The notes below the pieces were generated by a model. The model had not been told where the DNA came from. It worked only from the letters and a program-made list of their open reading frames with translations, and searched no databases. A stretch of DNA of 64,000 nucleotides from Cryptomeria japonica (Eukaryota; Streptophyta; Pinopsida; Cupressales; Cupressaceae). Positions 24,591 to 35,249 of this stretch are shown piece by piece. Location of the stretch: the NCBI RefSeq assembly GCF_030272615.1, contig NC_081415.1, positions 597,437,335 through 597,501,334 on the forward strand, written 5' to 3'. The position numbers were made by a program, and so were the translations under genes. Numbering within the stretch: the stretch's first letter is position 1; the number at the start of each line of letters is the position of its first letter.

Positions 24591-25854
24591 TGTAGCGTCC
24601 TAAAATTGCGACACTTGCAATTTTGACTGCATTTGGGTCTTCACGATGGCGATGCAACACGGAACCTGAATGGAGACCCCGAAACTTGTCCACAACATCA
24701 AAAACTGCATTTTTCCAGCACCCTGCCTAATCCTCCTTGCACCCTGCTGTCCCAGGAGGTGGGACCAGAGCACCCAGCGCCCTGGTCCTTCAGGACCAGG
24801 GTGCCCAGTGCCTTGGTCCCCCAGGACCATGGCGCCCAGCGCCCTGGTCCCTGGCCCTATTTTGGGCCCGGTCTCCTATGGGACTTCGAGTCTTTTTGTT
24901 TGCAAATTGGAAAATAACACTTCCTGGTCGGCCCAAGGTCGGAAAAATCAATCTATCAACCCTAATTGGCAAGTATATAAACTACTTTTCCTCTCTCATT
25001 TTGGTATGAGAGAAAGGGAGGAAAAAAAGGCGTGGAAACGATATTCAAACATTCAAGCATTCAAGCATTCAAGCATTCCTTCAAGCAATTGATCATTCTA
25101 AGTCTCCATTCAAGGCTAAGTGTTGCATTCAAGACAAGGATTCAACCATTGAAGAGGAGATCACATACTAAAACATACAACATACACCATACAACAACAT
25201 CTATACCTTCACATATAAGGATACAAACATCCTTACAACAAGGTATTAGTACTTGTTTTACATTACATTTACAACATTTCTCATTTCTTGGTTAATTCCG
25301 AAACCGGGGTTTGACCTAAGGGAAAACCCCTAATCCCTAACCCCCCAATCGTCTTCGCTTTTCTATTTGTAGGTTGTAGGTACGCGGCTAGAATTGAAGA
25401 TCTGGAATCCTTTTGCAGAGACGAACAGATCCCCCTTCGTTTCATGGATTTTTCAGAGGACCGTGTGCATGCCGAGTGCCATCGTCCCGTCAACTTTTGC
25501 TCAAATTTGTAGAATAGCACCGTCTCGACATTTTACTACTAATTCCAGGTCCGCAGCTTCATATCATATCCCTATCTCTGTTTATAAGTGAATCTTTCCT
25601 ACTTTCTATGCATTCCTAGCTTAATCATTCTATCTACATTCTTTACAAAAGAGGGTAGCCTTGCTGTCTTAACCCTTGAAACTCATTTAGAATCCAATCT
25701 TGCCTTGTGTGGGATTGGATCTTGTGGGTTTCAACCCCTCTTTTGAATGTAAAGTCTCCCCTAAGTGAAAACCGTCAACCCTAGTGACCTCCCTTCTCTC
25801 TCCTTGGAGTTGGAAGAGGGGAGAGCAACTAGGGTTTGATTTTTCCGCTTTACA
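24591..25854 (+). repeat. 3' LTR of element A
   Basis: 1264 bp, TGTAGCGTCC...CTTTACA, partner of 5290-6546. TATATAA at 24974-24980. Followed by GATGC (25855-25859), the target duplication. Confidence 0.95.
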
Positions 25855-28781
25855 GATGCACGAAAAAAATTAATGACATTGTTATAACCAGTATTTGTAT
25901 AATTGGCCGTTTGGGCAGAGTTGGAAGAAGACGCTTTACCCTTGTCATGATCAAGCAAAGGAGTTTTGAAAATAGTATGATCAGTGTTAGAGATCGGATG
26001 GGGTGGATCTACCTCAATTACTCCTTGCTCTAATAAATCTTGAATCATATGTTTCAATTGAAAACATGATGCATTTTTATGTCCTTTGGACCGATGATAC
26101 TCATAGTATGCATTATCATTCCACCAATGCGGTTTTACTGCTGGTTCTGCCTTGATATCTGGTAGCTTAATAAATTTTGCTTGTATCAATTGTCTGATTA
26201 CTGATTCAATAGGCTCTCCTAATGGCATAAATTGTCGAGGAGGCCGATCCCGCAATCGGAAGGGTTTGCACTGCTGGTTTTGCTATTGGCCTTGTTGTTG
26301 GTTATATTGTTGAGTATGTTGTTGTTGAGCATGCTGTTGGTATTGCGGCTGTTGAGTAACATTGCTCATTGGTGCTTGATTTTGTTCTATAGTTGACATA
26401 TTAGGATCACTCAATTTCTTGATCATGAATGGGGGTTGATTTGCATTTACCGCTCTTGCATCAACAACTCCATCATTAGTGACATTCTTGTTCTTATACC
26501 AAAATCTATTTCTATCCCCCGAATAATTGGTGTTGTCACTGTCTTTATTGAGCTTGATAATTCCTTTAGCTACAAGAGCCATTTCAATGCTCATTCCTTT
26601 CTTAATGAGTTTCTCTATAGTACTGGGACTTTTCAATTTTAGCTCATACATCATTTCTGGGACCAAATTCTGGATAAATAGATTCACTTGTTGTTCTTCG
26701 GGTATATCAAGAGAAGAACGACTATACAAGCTTCACCATCATTGCAAGAAAGTCACTAATGATTCACCTTGCTTTTGCTTGGTGTTGCATAAATCTGACA
26801 TGGTCACATCACTGTCGATGTTGAACGCAAAATGAGATAAAAACTTTTGAGCCAATTCAAACCAAGTCTTTATATTTCTTGGCAGATGTGAATACCAATC
26901 CATAGCTTGTCCCGTGAGACTTCGTGCAAATAAGCGCATTAAATACGTCTCTTCATAGCTTACCTCAGTACATGCCACGAAAAATGCTCGAATGTGATCT
27001 TTTGGATTGCCATTCCCTTTATATTTCTCAAAATTAGGTGCCTCAAAATGCTTAGGGAATGGAGGCATGTATACACTCTTGTCAAAAGGATTAGGACATA
27101 AATCTTGATCTGTATACAACTTCTTTGTTCCTTTAGTTTCTAATGCGTCAACTTTTTGTTGCAACTTCTCAAGTTGTTGCACAATTGTATCAGTTTTTAG
27201 AGGTCCATCATTAATCCCGGTTGGTATCCTTTGTCAATACATCGCATTTTCGATCGGTTGTTGATACTCTGAAATGGCCGTTTTTGGTGTCTCTGGCATA
27301 TAAAGTTCTTGGTACATCGCTTGTTGTTGCGGTTGTGCTATGCCTTGATATCGACCTTGTTGTTGTGCTTCTTGGAGCCTAGGTTGATATTGCAATTGAG
27401 TAGGTTGTTGATATTGCACAGGCGCCAATTGCGGTTGTGAAGTAGGATAGCTTGTTTGCCTTGGCACATATTGTGGCACATGTTGGTGTTGAGGCTGATG
27501 GATCGGAATTTGTTGACTTTGTGCCAATTGTTGTCGTGGTGTATATCCCATCATTTGTAAAAAACTTTGTTTAGATGGTTTTCGTTGCTTCTCCTTAGGA
27601 TGGGGTATAGCACTTGCATTAACTTGCTGTGTTGTTTGTCCAATCCATTGTGATGGTTGCAAGTTTGCATTAACTTGTAATGGTGCCGAAGGTGCTGCAA
27701 TTTGTTGTCAAATGCGAAATTGTTGTTGTTGCACATTACTTGTTTGCGCATTCGATTGTACCTTTTGTATATTACTCAATTGTTGCAACAATTGTTGTTG
27801 GTGCAAACCACTATCTGTAGCTCTTTGTGTCGCCATTATCGAAGGATTTGTCACAATAGTGTTTGGCAAAGATATTGAACTTAACGGGACATAAGAACTT
27901 TGTTGCATCGTGGAATTATTTTGGACATTGGTGATATCAGGCATTCCAGTTGTGAAGCTTTCCTGCATCTTAGATTTTGATCCAATTTTATGCATGTAAG
28001 GAACCACTTCTTGTTGAGGGACAGCTGTCAATATTGGTGTGTTCTTCATTTGATCTTGGGTTATAGGTGTTGTGTTGAATAATGGATTATTTATTGTCTC
28101 AAATGGTGACTTTTGAGGAATAGTCACTGTCAATGCCTTTGAAGCACGTTTACTCATCAATGTAGGTTGAGTTTCTTGTTGTACATTTTCTTCATTTGGA
28201 TGCAGGGAGAAACTTAACAACTCACCACCTTCTTGTTCTTGCACATTCATTTGGTCACTTGAAGATGTCACATTACTCATCATGTTAAGATACTTTTGTG
28301 GAAACATCTTAAAGACTTTGTTCAAGAACTTATCCATCTTTTTTGTTATCTTTGGATCTTGAAGGAACATGTCAACATCATCAGAAGTATCGGAATCAGA
28401 TGAAGAATCTGGTTGGATATTTGGATTCGTTTCTTGGTGAAAGCCTTGATCTGAACCAAATCCTTGTGAGAGAGTTTGTTCTTCATATAATGTTTGAGTT
28501 TGAATGTCATGTTGCAGGTGTGGTTGATTCAAATTGAAAGGCGCACTTCCTCTTGGAGTTGGTGGAACACTCCCATGTCCTGGTTTCATAGGTACAAACA
28601 CTGGTTCATATAATGGAGGTGGTCCACATTGAACCGTTCCATATGGTGGTAGAGATGTGTTTGATGAACCTTCAATTTGTATTGTTTGACTAGTTTGAAA
28701 CTGTGAATTTGCTATGTTGTCCATGGGTTGATACGTTGGTTCGCCCATCTTTTTAGATTTTGATCTTGTCTCAACAGGCAT
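25855..28781 (-). pseudogene. gag: Element C gag and start of pol
   Basis: A single reading frame from ATG 28781 leftwards. Stops: TGA 27708-27710, TGA 27234-27236, a TGA-TGG-TGA pair at 26741-26733, and TAG 26283-26285. No frameshift. The N-terminus starts MPVETRSKSKK and is rich in Gln, Pro and Met with long Gln-rich stretches (27240-27900), suggesting a disordered particle-assembly region. A short coiled coil (QQLEKLQQKVDAL) lies near 27180. The retrotransposon-gag domain follows at about 27080-26560 (FEAPNFEKYKGNGNPKDH, AMDWYSHLP, LCNTKQKQGESL, IPEEQQVNLFIQNL). A degenerate knuckle YEYHRSKGHKNASC near 26115 has the first Cys replaced by Tyr. At 25855 the frame runs into element A and resumes in frame at 5289. 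Confidence 0.9.
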
Positions 28782-30788
28782 GTCACTTGTGCAAATGCAA
28801 TGTTTTTGGAATTTTCAAAGATAATATATGCTATGCAACTAAATGCAAACTATGTTTTTGGTTGTTTTTGAAGATTTTGACAAACTTTTTGAATGCAAAT
28901 CTAAGAGAGGGACCCTTAGGAAATTGGAATGATATCTAGACCTCAAAGGACAAAAGGACTTAAGTGACAAAAGGACAAAATGACAAAGTCTCCCCTATAT
29001 GCTTGGATACTAAGCTAGGTTTGACCAAATGATATTGATGACAAAAGGACAAAATATTTAATAAGGTCTAGATCTCCTAACAATGACTTAGGGTTTATCA
29101 AAGATTTGGATTACTCAAGTATGGAAAAACCTAGTTTTGGCACTATATACAAAGGGACAATTACTATGCAAATGACCCTAATATGATATGATAATGACCT
29201 AAGCTTAATGAAGATACCTTGGGTAAGCAATGTATGACAATGGTATGACTTTAATGCAAGAGGACATATGCAAATGGATGACTTTTATTGAAAAGAGTAT
29301 GACTTAGGTGAAACCTAACCTTGGTACTTGACAATGAACTTTGCAAAATGCAACCTAGGATGAACCTAAATGTAAGTGACATGCTTGCTGAGACAAGATT
29401 TTGAACAATATTTGACAACCATGTTTGAAGATGAGTTTTTGAATCTTGTTGAACCTTTGTTGGATGAATGTCTCTTGTGTTTAATCTTATGTTGGGTCAA
29501 TTTGTTTTGCTTTTTGAAATGGGATGCAATTCAACTTTTGACAAGCAAAGAATACAAGATATTGCAACTTAGACTCAAGACAATCATGCTCATTTCCACA
29601 TTTCTTATGGTAGGCAAAGACATTAGGTACTTGAGAGGTAGACTCATTATGGGATTCAAGGAGAATACATAGATGCTTGACCCCACGGGCTCCCCTCCAC
29701 GACACTCACTTCTCAGGGCAGCCAAGCATTAGTCCCCATGGAAATCTCCCCATGGCAAACTTAGTATCTCTTCCAAGTATCCAAACTTGTCCTTCTCAAG
29801 CAACTAGAAGGGTTTTTGGCCTCTAAAAACAAGGTGTTTAGTAAGGATTTCTGTTAAGCGTTACTCCTTGATGTCACGCAAGCGTGATTGAGACATTAAG
29901 CCCATCAAGATACCAAACAAATGTAGTCGCGCAAGCACGATTTAGACCAAGAGGCCCTACTTAGATGTTGATATGAGAAAGAGTTCAAGGGTCATCACTT
30001 CCCAAGTAACTGCAATTCCCACGTAACAATTCCTTCAAAGCTTTTGCTCATCGGGTATTTTTTTATAGTGAGTTAGAATGCCAAGGTATTCTAGCCGTAC
30101 TCACTTTGGGTCGTTCCCTTCTCATGATTATCACTTGCTTGCAAAAGCAAACTGGTCGGGAAGGCAGGCCCTCTAAAGGAGACACACAATCAAAGACACG
30201 AGCATGGTATCGAAGATCTGGATTTCTGATCACCCTAAGAAGGATGAGAGCATACTCTCCTACTCCAATGTCACACTCAACAATCAAAGCAAAAACATGT
30301 TCATTCCAACCTATTTAAAAATCACTAGGTGCCTAAAACATTAATGACAAACACCAAGTTTAGTTGTTTCTCCAAGGCAACCTGCAAAACCCAAGTTAGA
30401 AGTTTGATTTGTTGTCTTTGACTATCGATTCTGCATAACACATGTTAGTAGTTTCATTTGTTGTCTTTGCCATGCGTATGCCATGATGCTGCATAGATAA
30501 TTAGTACCAAAAACCAAAACATAGAAAATAGAATGCAAAAACTAAACAAATTTCAAGTAAAATACTGCATTTTTACCTCTGTTCTGGACTTTACACAGGC
30601 GTAGAAGTCATGACATAGGCATAGAATGTCTTCAACATAGGCGCAGAATGCTCAACACAGGCGCAGGTTGCTTCACATAGGCGCAGAAGTCTCTAGAAAA
30701 CCCTGCACGACCCTGTTTTTGGGTTTTTTGGCCTGCAAATCAACTCAAAAGCACTCAAAGACACAATAAATGGATTAGATGGTTAGTG
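28782..30788 (-). other. Element C leader (5' untranslated)
   Basis: About 2 kb between primer site and gag start, with no coding domain seen. Near 30595-30690 five loosely spaced copies of ACATAGGCGCAGAA-type words (about 22-bp period) form a small GC-rich repeat. Near 28950-29050 is a run of GACAAAAGGACAAAA-type repeats. A long leader is usual in this lineage. Confidence 0.6.
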
Positions 30789-30806
30789 TTCATGTCGGGT
30801 TCACCA
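30789..30806 (-). promoter_or_regulatory. Primer-binding site of element C (tRNA-Trp type)
   Basis: On the minus strand TGGTGAACCCGACATGAA, five bases from the putative LTR end. It differs from the element B site at one position in 18. Confidence 0.75.
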
Positions 30807-31255
30807 ATTAATGTATGTTAGGAAATAGGAAATCATCACAAACAATATAAACATACTAATCTTTAGCTCAATCACAAGAACTCATTGCAATGATCTATCC
30901 TAAACAACACTCAATAGAGACATGAAATAAAAACATTCAAAACTAGAAATTAAGCAAACCAAAGGTATGATTTGAATGCTCCTTCATGCGGCTCCATTGT
31001 CCTTCTTTCTTCTCCAAATGGTTTTGTTGTGGATCTCACCTACTAGTGCATGATCATGATATGAAAGCAAGTAAATAAGATATTGCTCAAGAATAATCAA
31101 AGCGCGATTAACTAGAAATTCGATGATCTGATTAGGGGATTTGATTGAAGAAATTTATCCAATTTATAGAGAAATTGGAGAAAAAGATCAAATTAGCATG
31201 ATAGTGATTCGAATGGAAATTCAAATCAAGAATAGCAAAATTATGACATGTGTAT

Positions 31256-31412
31256 GACAAATTGCTATGCAAGAATTTATGACAATTTATGACAAATTGC
31301 TATGCAAAGATTTATAACAATTTATGACAAATTTCTATGCAAGGATTTATGACAATTTATGACAAATTGCTATGCAAAGATTTATGACAATTTATGACAA
31401 ATTTCTATGTCA
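31256..31412. repeat. 35-bp tandem repeat, about 4.5 copies
   Basis: The unit starts GACAAATTGCTATGCAA and ends TTTATGACAATTTAT. Successive copies alternate TTGC and TTTC variants, hinting at a two-unit higher-order pattern. Confidence 0.85.
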
Positions 31413-31789
31413 TTTCCATGAATTTAGGAGAGAAATAGGAGGAAATTGAAATTAGGAATTAGAAAATTAAAAAAATTAGAAAAAGAGGAATTAGGAAATT
31501 AAGAAAAATTAGAAATTAGGTAAATTAATTAATAATTTGTCATTTATTAATTAATTCACAAAGAGGAATAATTAGCCAATTAAATGAACATTTAATTGTG
31601 ACAAGAAGACTTAGGATAAATAAATAATTTATTAATCCTAGAGGAAGAAATGACAAACCAGGTTAAATGATGAAATCACAAAACCCTAGGAGATGAATTA
31701 GGTCTTGATGAAAGATAATTGACTTGATCATGATTTTAAATTGATAAATGACCAATGTGATAAATGATTTGATTGAGAAAATGCACCAA

Positions 31790-32090
31790 CAATGACAAAT
31801 TGATCCAAATTGACATAATTGAGACAAAAAACGATCAATGACAAATCGATCGCAAAATGACAAGATCGAACAAGAGGACAAGAATCGATGACAATATTGA
31901 AAATGACCACGATCGATGACAAATCGATTGCAAAATGTCAAGATCGAACATGACAACGACCGATGACAAATCGATCGTTAAAATGACAAGATTGAAAATG
32001 ATAAGGATTGATGATAAATCGACAAGATTGATAAGAGTACAACGATCGATGACAAATCGATTGCAAGATTGACAGGAGGACAAAACCCTA
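31790..32090. repeat. Degenerate GATCGATGACAAATCGAT repeats
   Basis: Five or more imperfect copies of CGATCGATGACAAATCGAT with AATGACAAGATCGAA spacers. Irregular period of roughly 50-70 bp. Inside the putative LTR of element C. Confidence 0.7.
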
Positions 32091-32322
32091 ATTAGGATTG
32101 ATGATGTCCAAAATGATGACAAATAAGCATGCACATTGATGCAATAGGATAAGATCGATTAAAATCATGACTGGATAGTGTTGTCGACAAGACCAAATTC
32201 GAGAGGCGAGACAAATGAAGAATGTAGAAGAATGACTCGATGCTTAGAAATGATAAAGACCATGTGCGAAATATAGGAGAAATGTTAATGCGATGCAAAA
32301 ACCTAAAATGAGGCAATGCACA

Positions 32323-33305
32323 AATGTTAATGTATGACTTCGCAAGCGTTGACCATTTTTAGGTGTGTGCAGATGCAAGTATCTTTTCTTAGGCTACTAT
32401 CCATAGGAACTCAACTGGCTTATACTCTATTAATATTGGAAAGTTTTGTGTTGACCATTATGCTTTGTAACTTGGAAAGTACATTCCTCATAACAACATT
32501 GGACTACCCTATGAAAAACAAGACCATATCTGCATCTATAGAGAGATGCAAATTAATTTGTTAGCCTTTTGTGATGCAAAAAATTGTGGCTTTAACATCC
32601 TAGTGGTTTATACATTTCTTTTCATATCCCATGTGAAGTCTTTCATTAGAAACATATGCAACATCATTTCAATAAAAACTTATTGATAGATAGCATGTCC
32701 AACCATGAGGTTTAGAAGATACTTGGTACAACTATTAAGAGATGAAATCCAACCATGCACTTCAGAAGATAAGGTAAAACTATGTACCTTGAGATATTAT
32801 AACAGTTCTTTGACATAACTCTTCATCAAGGACAACATACAAATGCATGTATAATACCAAAGGTTGGCATCAATGACAACACATTGACACCATATTTACA
32901 ACACCTTTGATATTAGATCATGTGCATTTCTCTATAGTTAGTATGTTGTAAAAATTATGCTAGAATTTAATAATGGTGATACTCTTGTTAGGTCATATTT
33001 TTGAAGTTGCTTGTAACTATATTGTTATCATGATATAACTAGTTACATGGTTTAGAGTGTGGATTTTTCTACAAAAATGGGGTTTCTCATGTAAACCCTT
33101 GTGTAGTGGTTTTATAAGTTACATGCCAATGTATATCATTGCATGCATAATATTTTTATTAAAATATTATTAGATCGTAGTTGTATATTTTCTCTCTTCA
33201 TAAATTAGTACAGGAAAGATATCAATACTTTAACATTCTCTCAAGGGGGTGTTAAAGAGGAAGGGTTTAGTTATTGGTTAAAATAACACACATTAAATAA
33301 ATGTA
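32323..33305. other. Unassigned AT-rich region
   Basis: No gene recognised. Near 33240 the plus strand reads CTCAAGGGGGTGTTAAAG, which resembles a copia polypurine tract plus LTR start, so an old plus-strand copia remnant is possible. I could not confirm an LTR pair. Confidence 0.3.
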
Positions 33306-33705
33306 TCATGTAGAAGTTGATGATCAACCATAGGATCCAAGAATCATATACAAGCAAAACACCTATCACACAAAATAGATCAAGCAAAGATAATTCTCTA
33401 TAACAACCAAATAATTATGTATTATGCATAAAGAATGATTGAAGATACAATATGGAGATATAATATTGGAGGTACAATTACAATGAATGAAACCCTAGGT
33501 GAAAACCCTAATGCTAATATTAGGAGAACTAAATAAATGCAAAGTGGGAGCTAAATTAAGCTCAACTACATGTAGAGCTAAAGATAGAAAAACAAACTCT
33601 AGATAATAAAAAGCACCTAAGTTTAGCTTAAGTGGAAAAGAAATTTTAGGACCTAATTAGTAAATTATTAAATAATTATCCTAATATTACTCCAAAACCC
33701 CCCCT
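33306..33705 (-). repeat. Old direct repeat R1, probable 3' LTR of a decayed copia element
   Basis: About 400 bp clearly related to 44056-44463 in the same orientation (roughly 80% by eye). Shared landmarks: GTATCATGTAGAAG at the start, ACACCTATCACACA, GATTGAAGATACAATATGGAG, GGAGAACTAAA, CACCTAAGTTTAGCTTAAGTG and ATTACTCCAA at the end. On the minus strand the CTTAAGGGGGGG tract next to it would be the polypurine tract. Confidence 0.55.
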
Positions 33706-34663
33706 TAAGATTAACTTAGGAATAAGCTAAAGATCTAATGATGAGTACAAAATGCATGCATGAATGAGTCTCGACAACTAGGCCTGATTAGGTACTCATT
33801 TACAAATCAATGAAAACTTATAAAACTTACACCAGTGAGGTTTCTCAAAATAGAGAAAAAGAGAAAAACCATGTGGAAAAAAGCCCCTCTCCAAAAGCGA
33901 GAGATGCAATACATGAAAATAACATGAATTACTAAAAAAGGAGGGTCAACCTCAGATAGATCCCTCAAGGACAAATTCCTTCACAAAAGTACAATAAATA
34001 TTCCACCCATAGGAGAGTAAAGAAGAGATGACCTATCCCCCCCATAAGAGAGAATATACAATGCCAAAGATGAATATTTGAGGATGAATGCTAAAGATAA
34101 TCCAAGAGTGGCAAACCACGTGTCTCCCCTTAGAAAGAAACAAATCCATTGGCCAAGGCTGAAGCAACTCCATGAAAGGAGGTGGAAGGAATAGTCTCCA
34201 GATGTGTGCTATGTAAGACTACTCAACTATCCATCTATCTGAATCAAAATATGCCAAATCAATTGAAGAAAATCCTAACAACTATGAAGATACTTAATGA
34301 ACAATCTATGTAGGCACTAAATATGGGATGTTAATAATGCTCAAACTACCATCAAAGAGGAAGTGAAGATCCTAAAACATATCCCCAATGTCTTCAATGT
34401 GTGACTCAACACATGACCCTGCAATATTTGGTAAGAAGTCATCCCACAAAGCTAAAACTAGAAGGGAACAATCAACTTGCGAAATTGAATTAATAAGGGA
34501 TGTGCATAAGTCAATATCGATTTGATTAGGAATAATAGAATATGATGAAGATGAATGCTCAATGGAGTCTCAATATCATGAGTGAGAACTAAGAGACAAG
34601 TTTATGATCCATTTAGACATGAAAGACTCATGATATACTATAATATCTCAAAAGTACCATTAT
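33706..34663 (-). other. Remnant of copia 3' internal region
   Basis: No open frame. Its start (cccccccttaag...cttagg, then TTAGGTACTCATTTAC, then AAGCCCCTCTCC) follows the same plan as the region just inside the 3' LTR of copia element D (55952-56080). It therefore looks like the tail of a related, long-dead copia. Confidence 0.4.
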
Positions 34664-34818
34664 CATAGGGGTAAGTGCACCAAGTTGTGGTACCAAAAAG
34701 GTGCCACTTCTTACTTTTTCATAAAAATGCATCATTGGCATGAAAAGGTCATCCAAACCTACGGGTTGGATGCCCAAGGCAAATCCAACCCATAGGATTG
34801 GTATTCTCCCAATAAAAC

Positions 34819-35015
34819 CATTTGGCGAGCGCTAAATATGGCGCTCGCCAAATGAAAAATTTTGAATTTTAACATTTGGCACGCACCAAATTTGGTGCTC
34901 ACGAAATACAAAATTTGAATATTTACATTTGGCGCACACCAAATTTGGCGCTCGCCAAATGTGAAAAGTCAATTTTTTGCATTTGGCAAGCACCAAATTT
35001 GGCACGCGCCAAATG
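34819..35015. repeat. Four 36-bp double palindromes, 54-bp period (left arm)
   Basis: Copies begin near 34819, 34873, 34926 and 34980. Each contains two adjoining palindromes of the type ATTTGGCG-AGCGCCAAAT. Strict TTTGGCGC or GCGCCAAA words, matching the E2F consensus TTTSSCGC, lie at 34928-34935, 34944-34951 and 35006-35013. Confidence 0.85.
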
Positions 35016-35249
35016 TTTTGCATTTTCCAATGTGAAGGTTTTGTGAGTGTGTATATTTTTCAATCTTGGCACAAGTTAAATCAACCCTTGAAGGAGAATA
35101 TACACATGAAATATAAAATTTAAGTATAGCTCTATAGGACTTATAATGTAGATTCTAGTTTTTAGAGGATCATATAAAATTTCAGACTTAGTCAAATTTC
35201 AATAATCGACATGTTAAATTTTAGTAATCAACATGATCCCATTAGCATT

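Larger units (their letters stand above)
5290..25854 (+). mobile_element. Element A: non-autonomous gag-only LTR retrotransposon (Tat-related), containing nested element B
   Basis: Bounded by two LTRs (5290-6546 and 24591-25854), both beginning TGTAGC and ending TTTACA, with 5-bp target duplication GATGC at 5285-5289 and 25855-25859. Internal parts are a tRNA-Trp-type primer site at 6550, a leader, a gag-like frame 7729-10849 continued at 23589-23860, and a polypurine tract 24575-24590. Its own internal sequence, excluding B, is only about 5.3 kb. No RT, RNase H or integrase is visible in it. This matches the class of terminal-repeat elements that carry only a GAG domain and use enzymes from other elements. 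The gag frame is now broken by stops. Confidence 0.93.
2..32322 (-). mobile_element. Ty3/gypsy Tat-lineage element C, split by nested element A
   Basis: Minus-strand LTR retrotransposon in two blocks, 2-5289 (pol) and 25855-32322 (gag, leader, primer site, putative 5' LTR). The blocks are separated by element A at 5290-25854. The order gag-PR-Gpatch-RT-RNaseH-aRNaseH-IN with two RNase H domains is typical of the Tat/Ogre-type lineage of plant Ty3/gypsy. The bases GATGC occur immediately left of A (5285-5289) and immediately right of it (25855-25859). Joining the flanks with one GATGC copy keeps the C frame open. The 3' LTR lies left of the window, because the pol stop codon is at 2-4. The right limit is a weak estimate since no second LTR is available for comparison. 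Confidence 0.85.
30812..32322 (-). repeat. Putative 5' LTR of element C
   Basis: The left edge (TG on plus, CA on minus) is placed from the adjoining primer site. The right edge at CACA near 32322 is a guess, since the partner LTR is outside the window. The sequence is AT-rich and packed with tandem repeats built around TGACAAAT and ATCGAT. Confidence 0.5.

Noticed and set aside
31256-32090. CRISPR-like regular repeats
   Set aside because: Repeat and spacer are both conserved and degenerate, the context is a plant LTR, and no cas genes exist. It is a simple tandem repeat.
32340-32790. Plus-strand peptide fragments faintly like copia RNase H
   Set aside because: Too short and broken to support; no catalytic motif could be placed.
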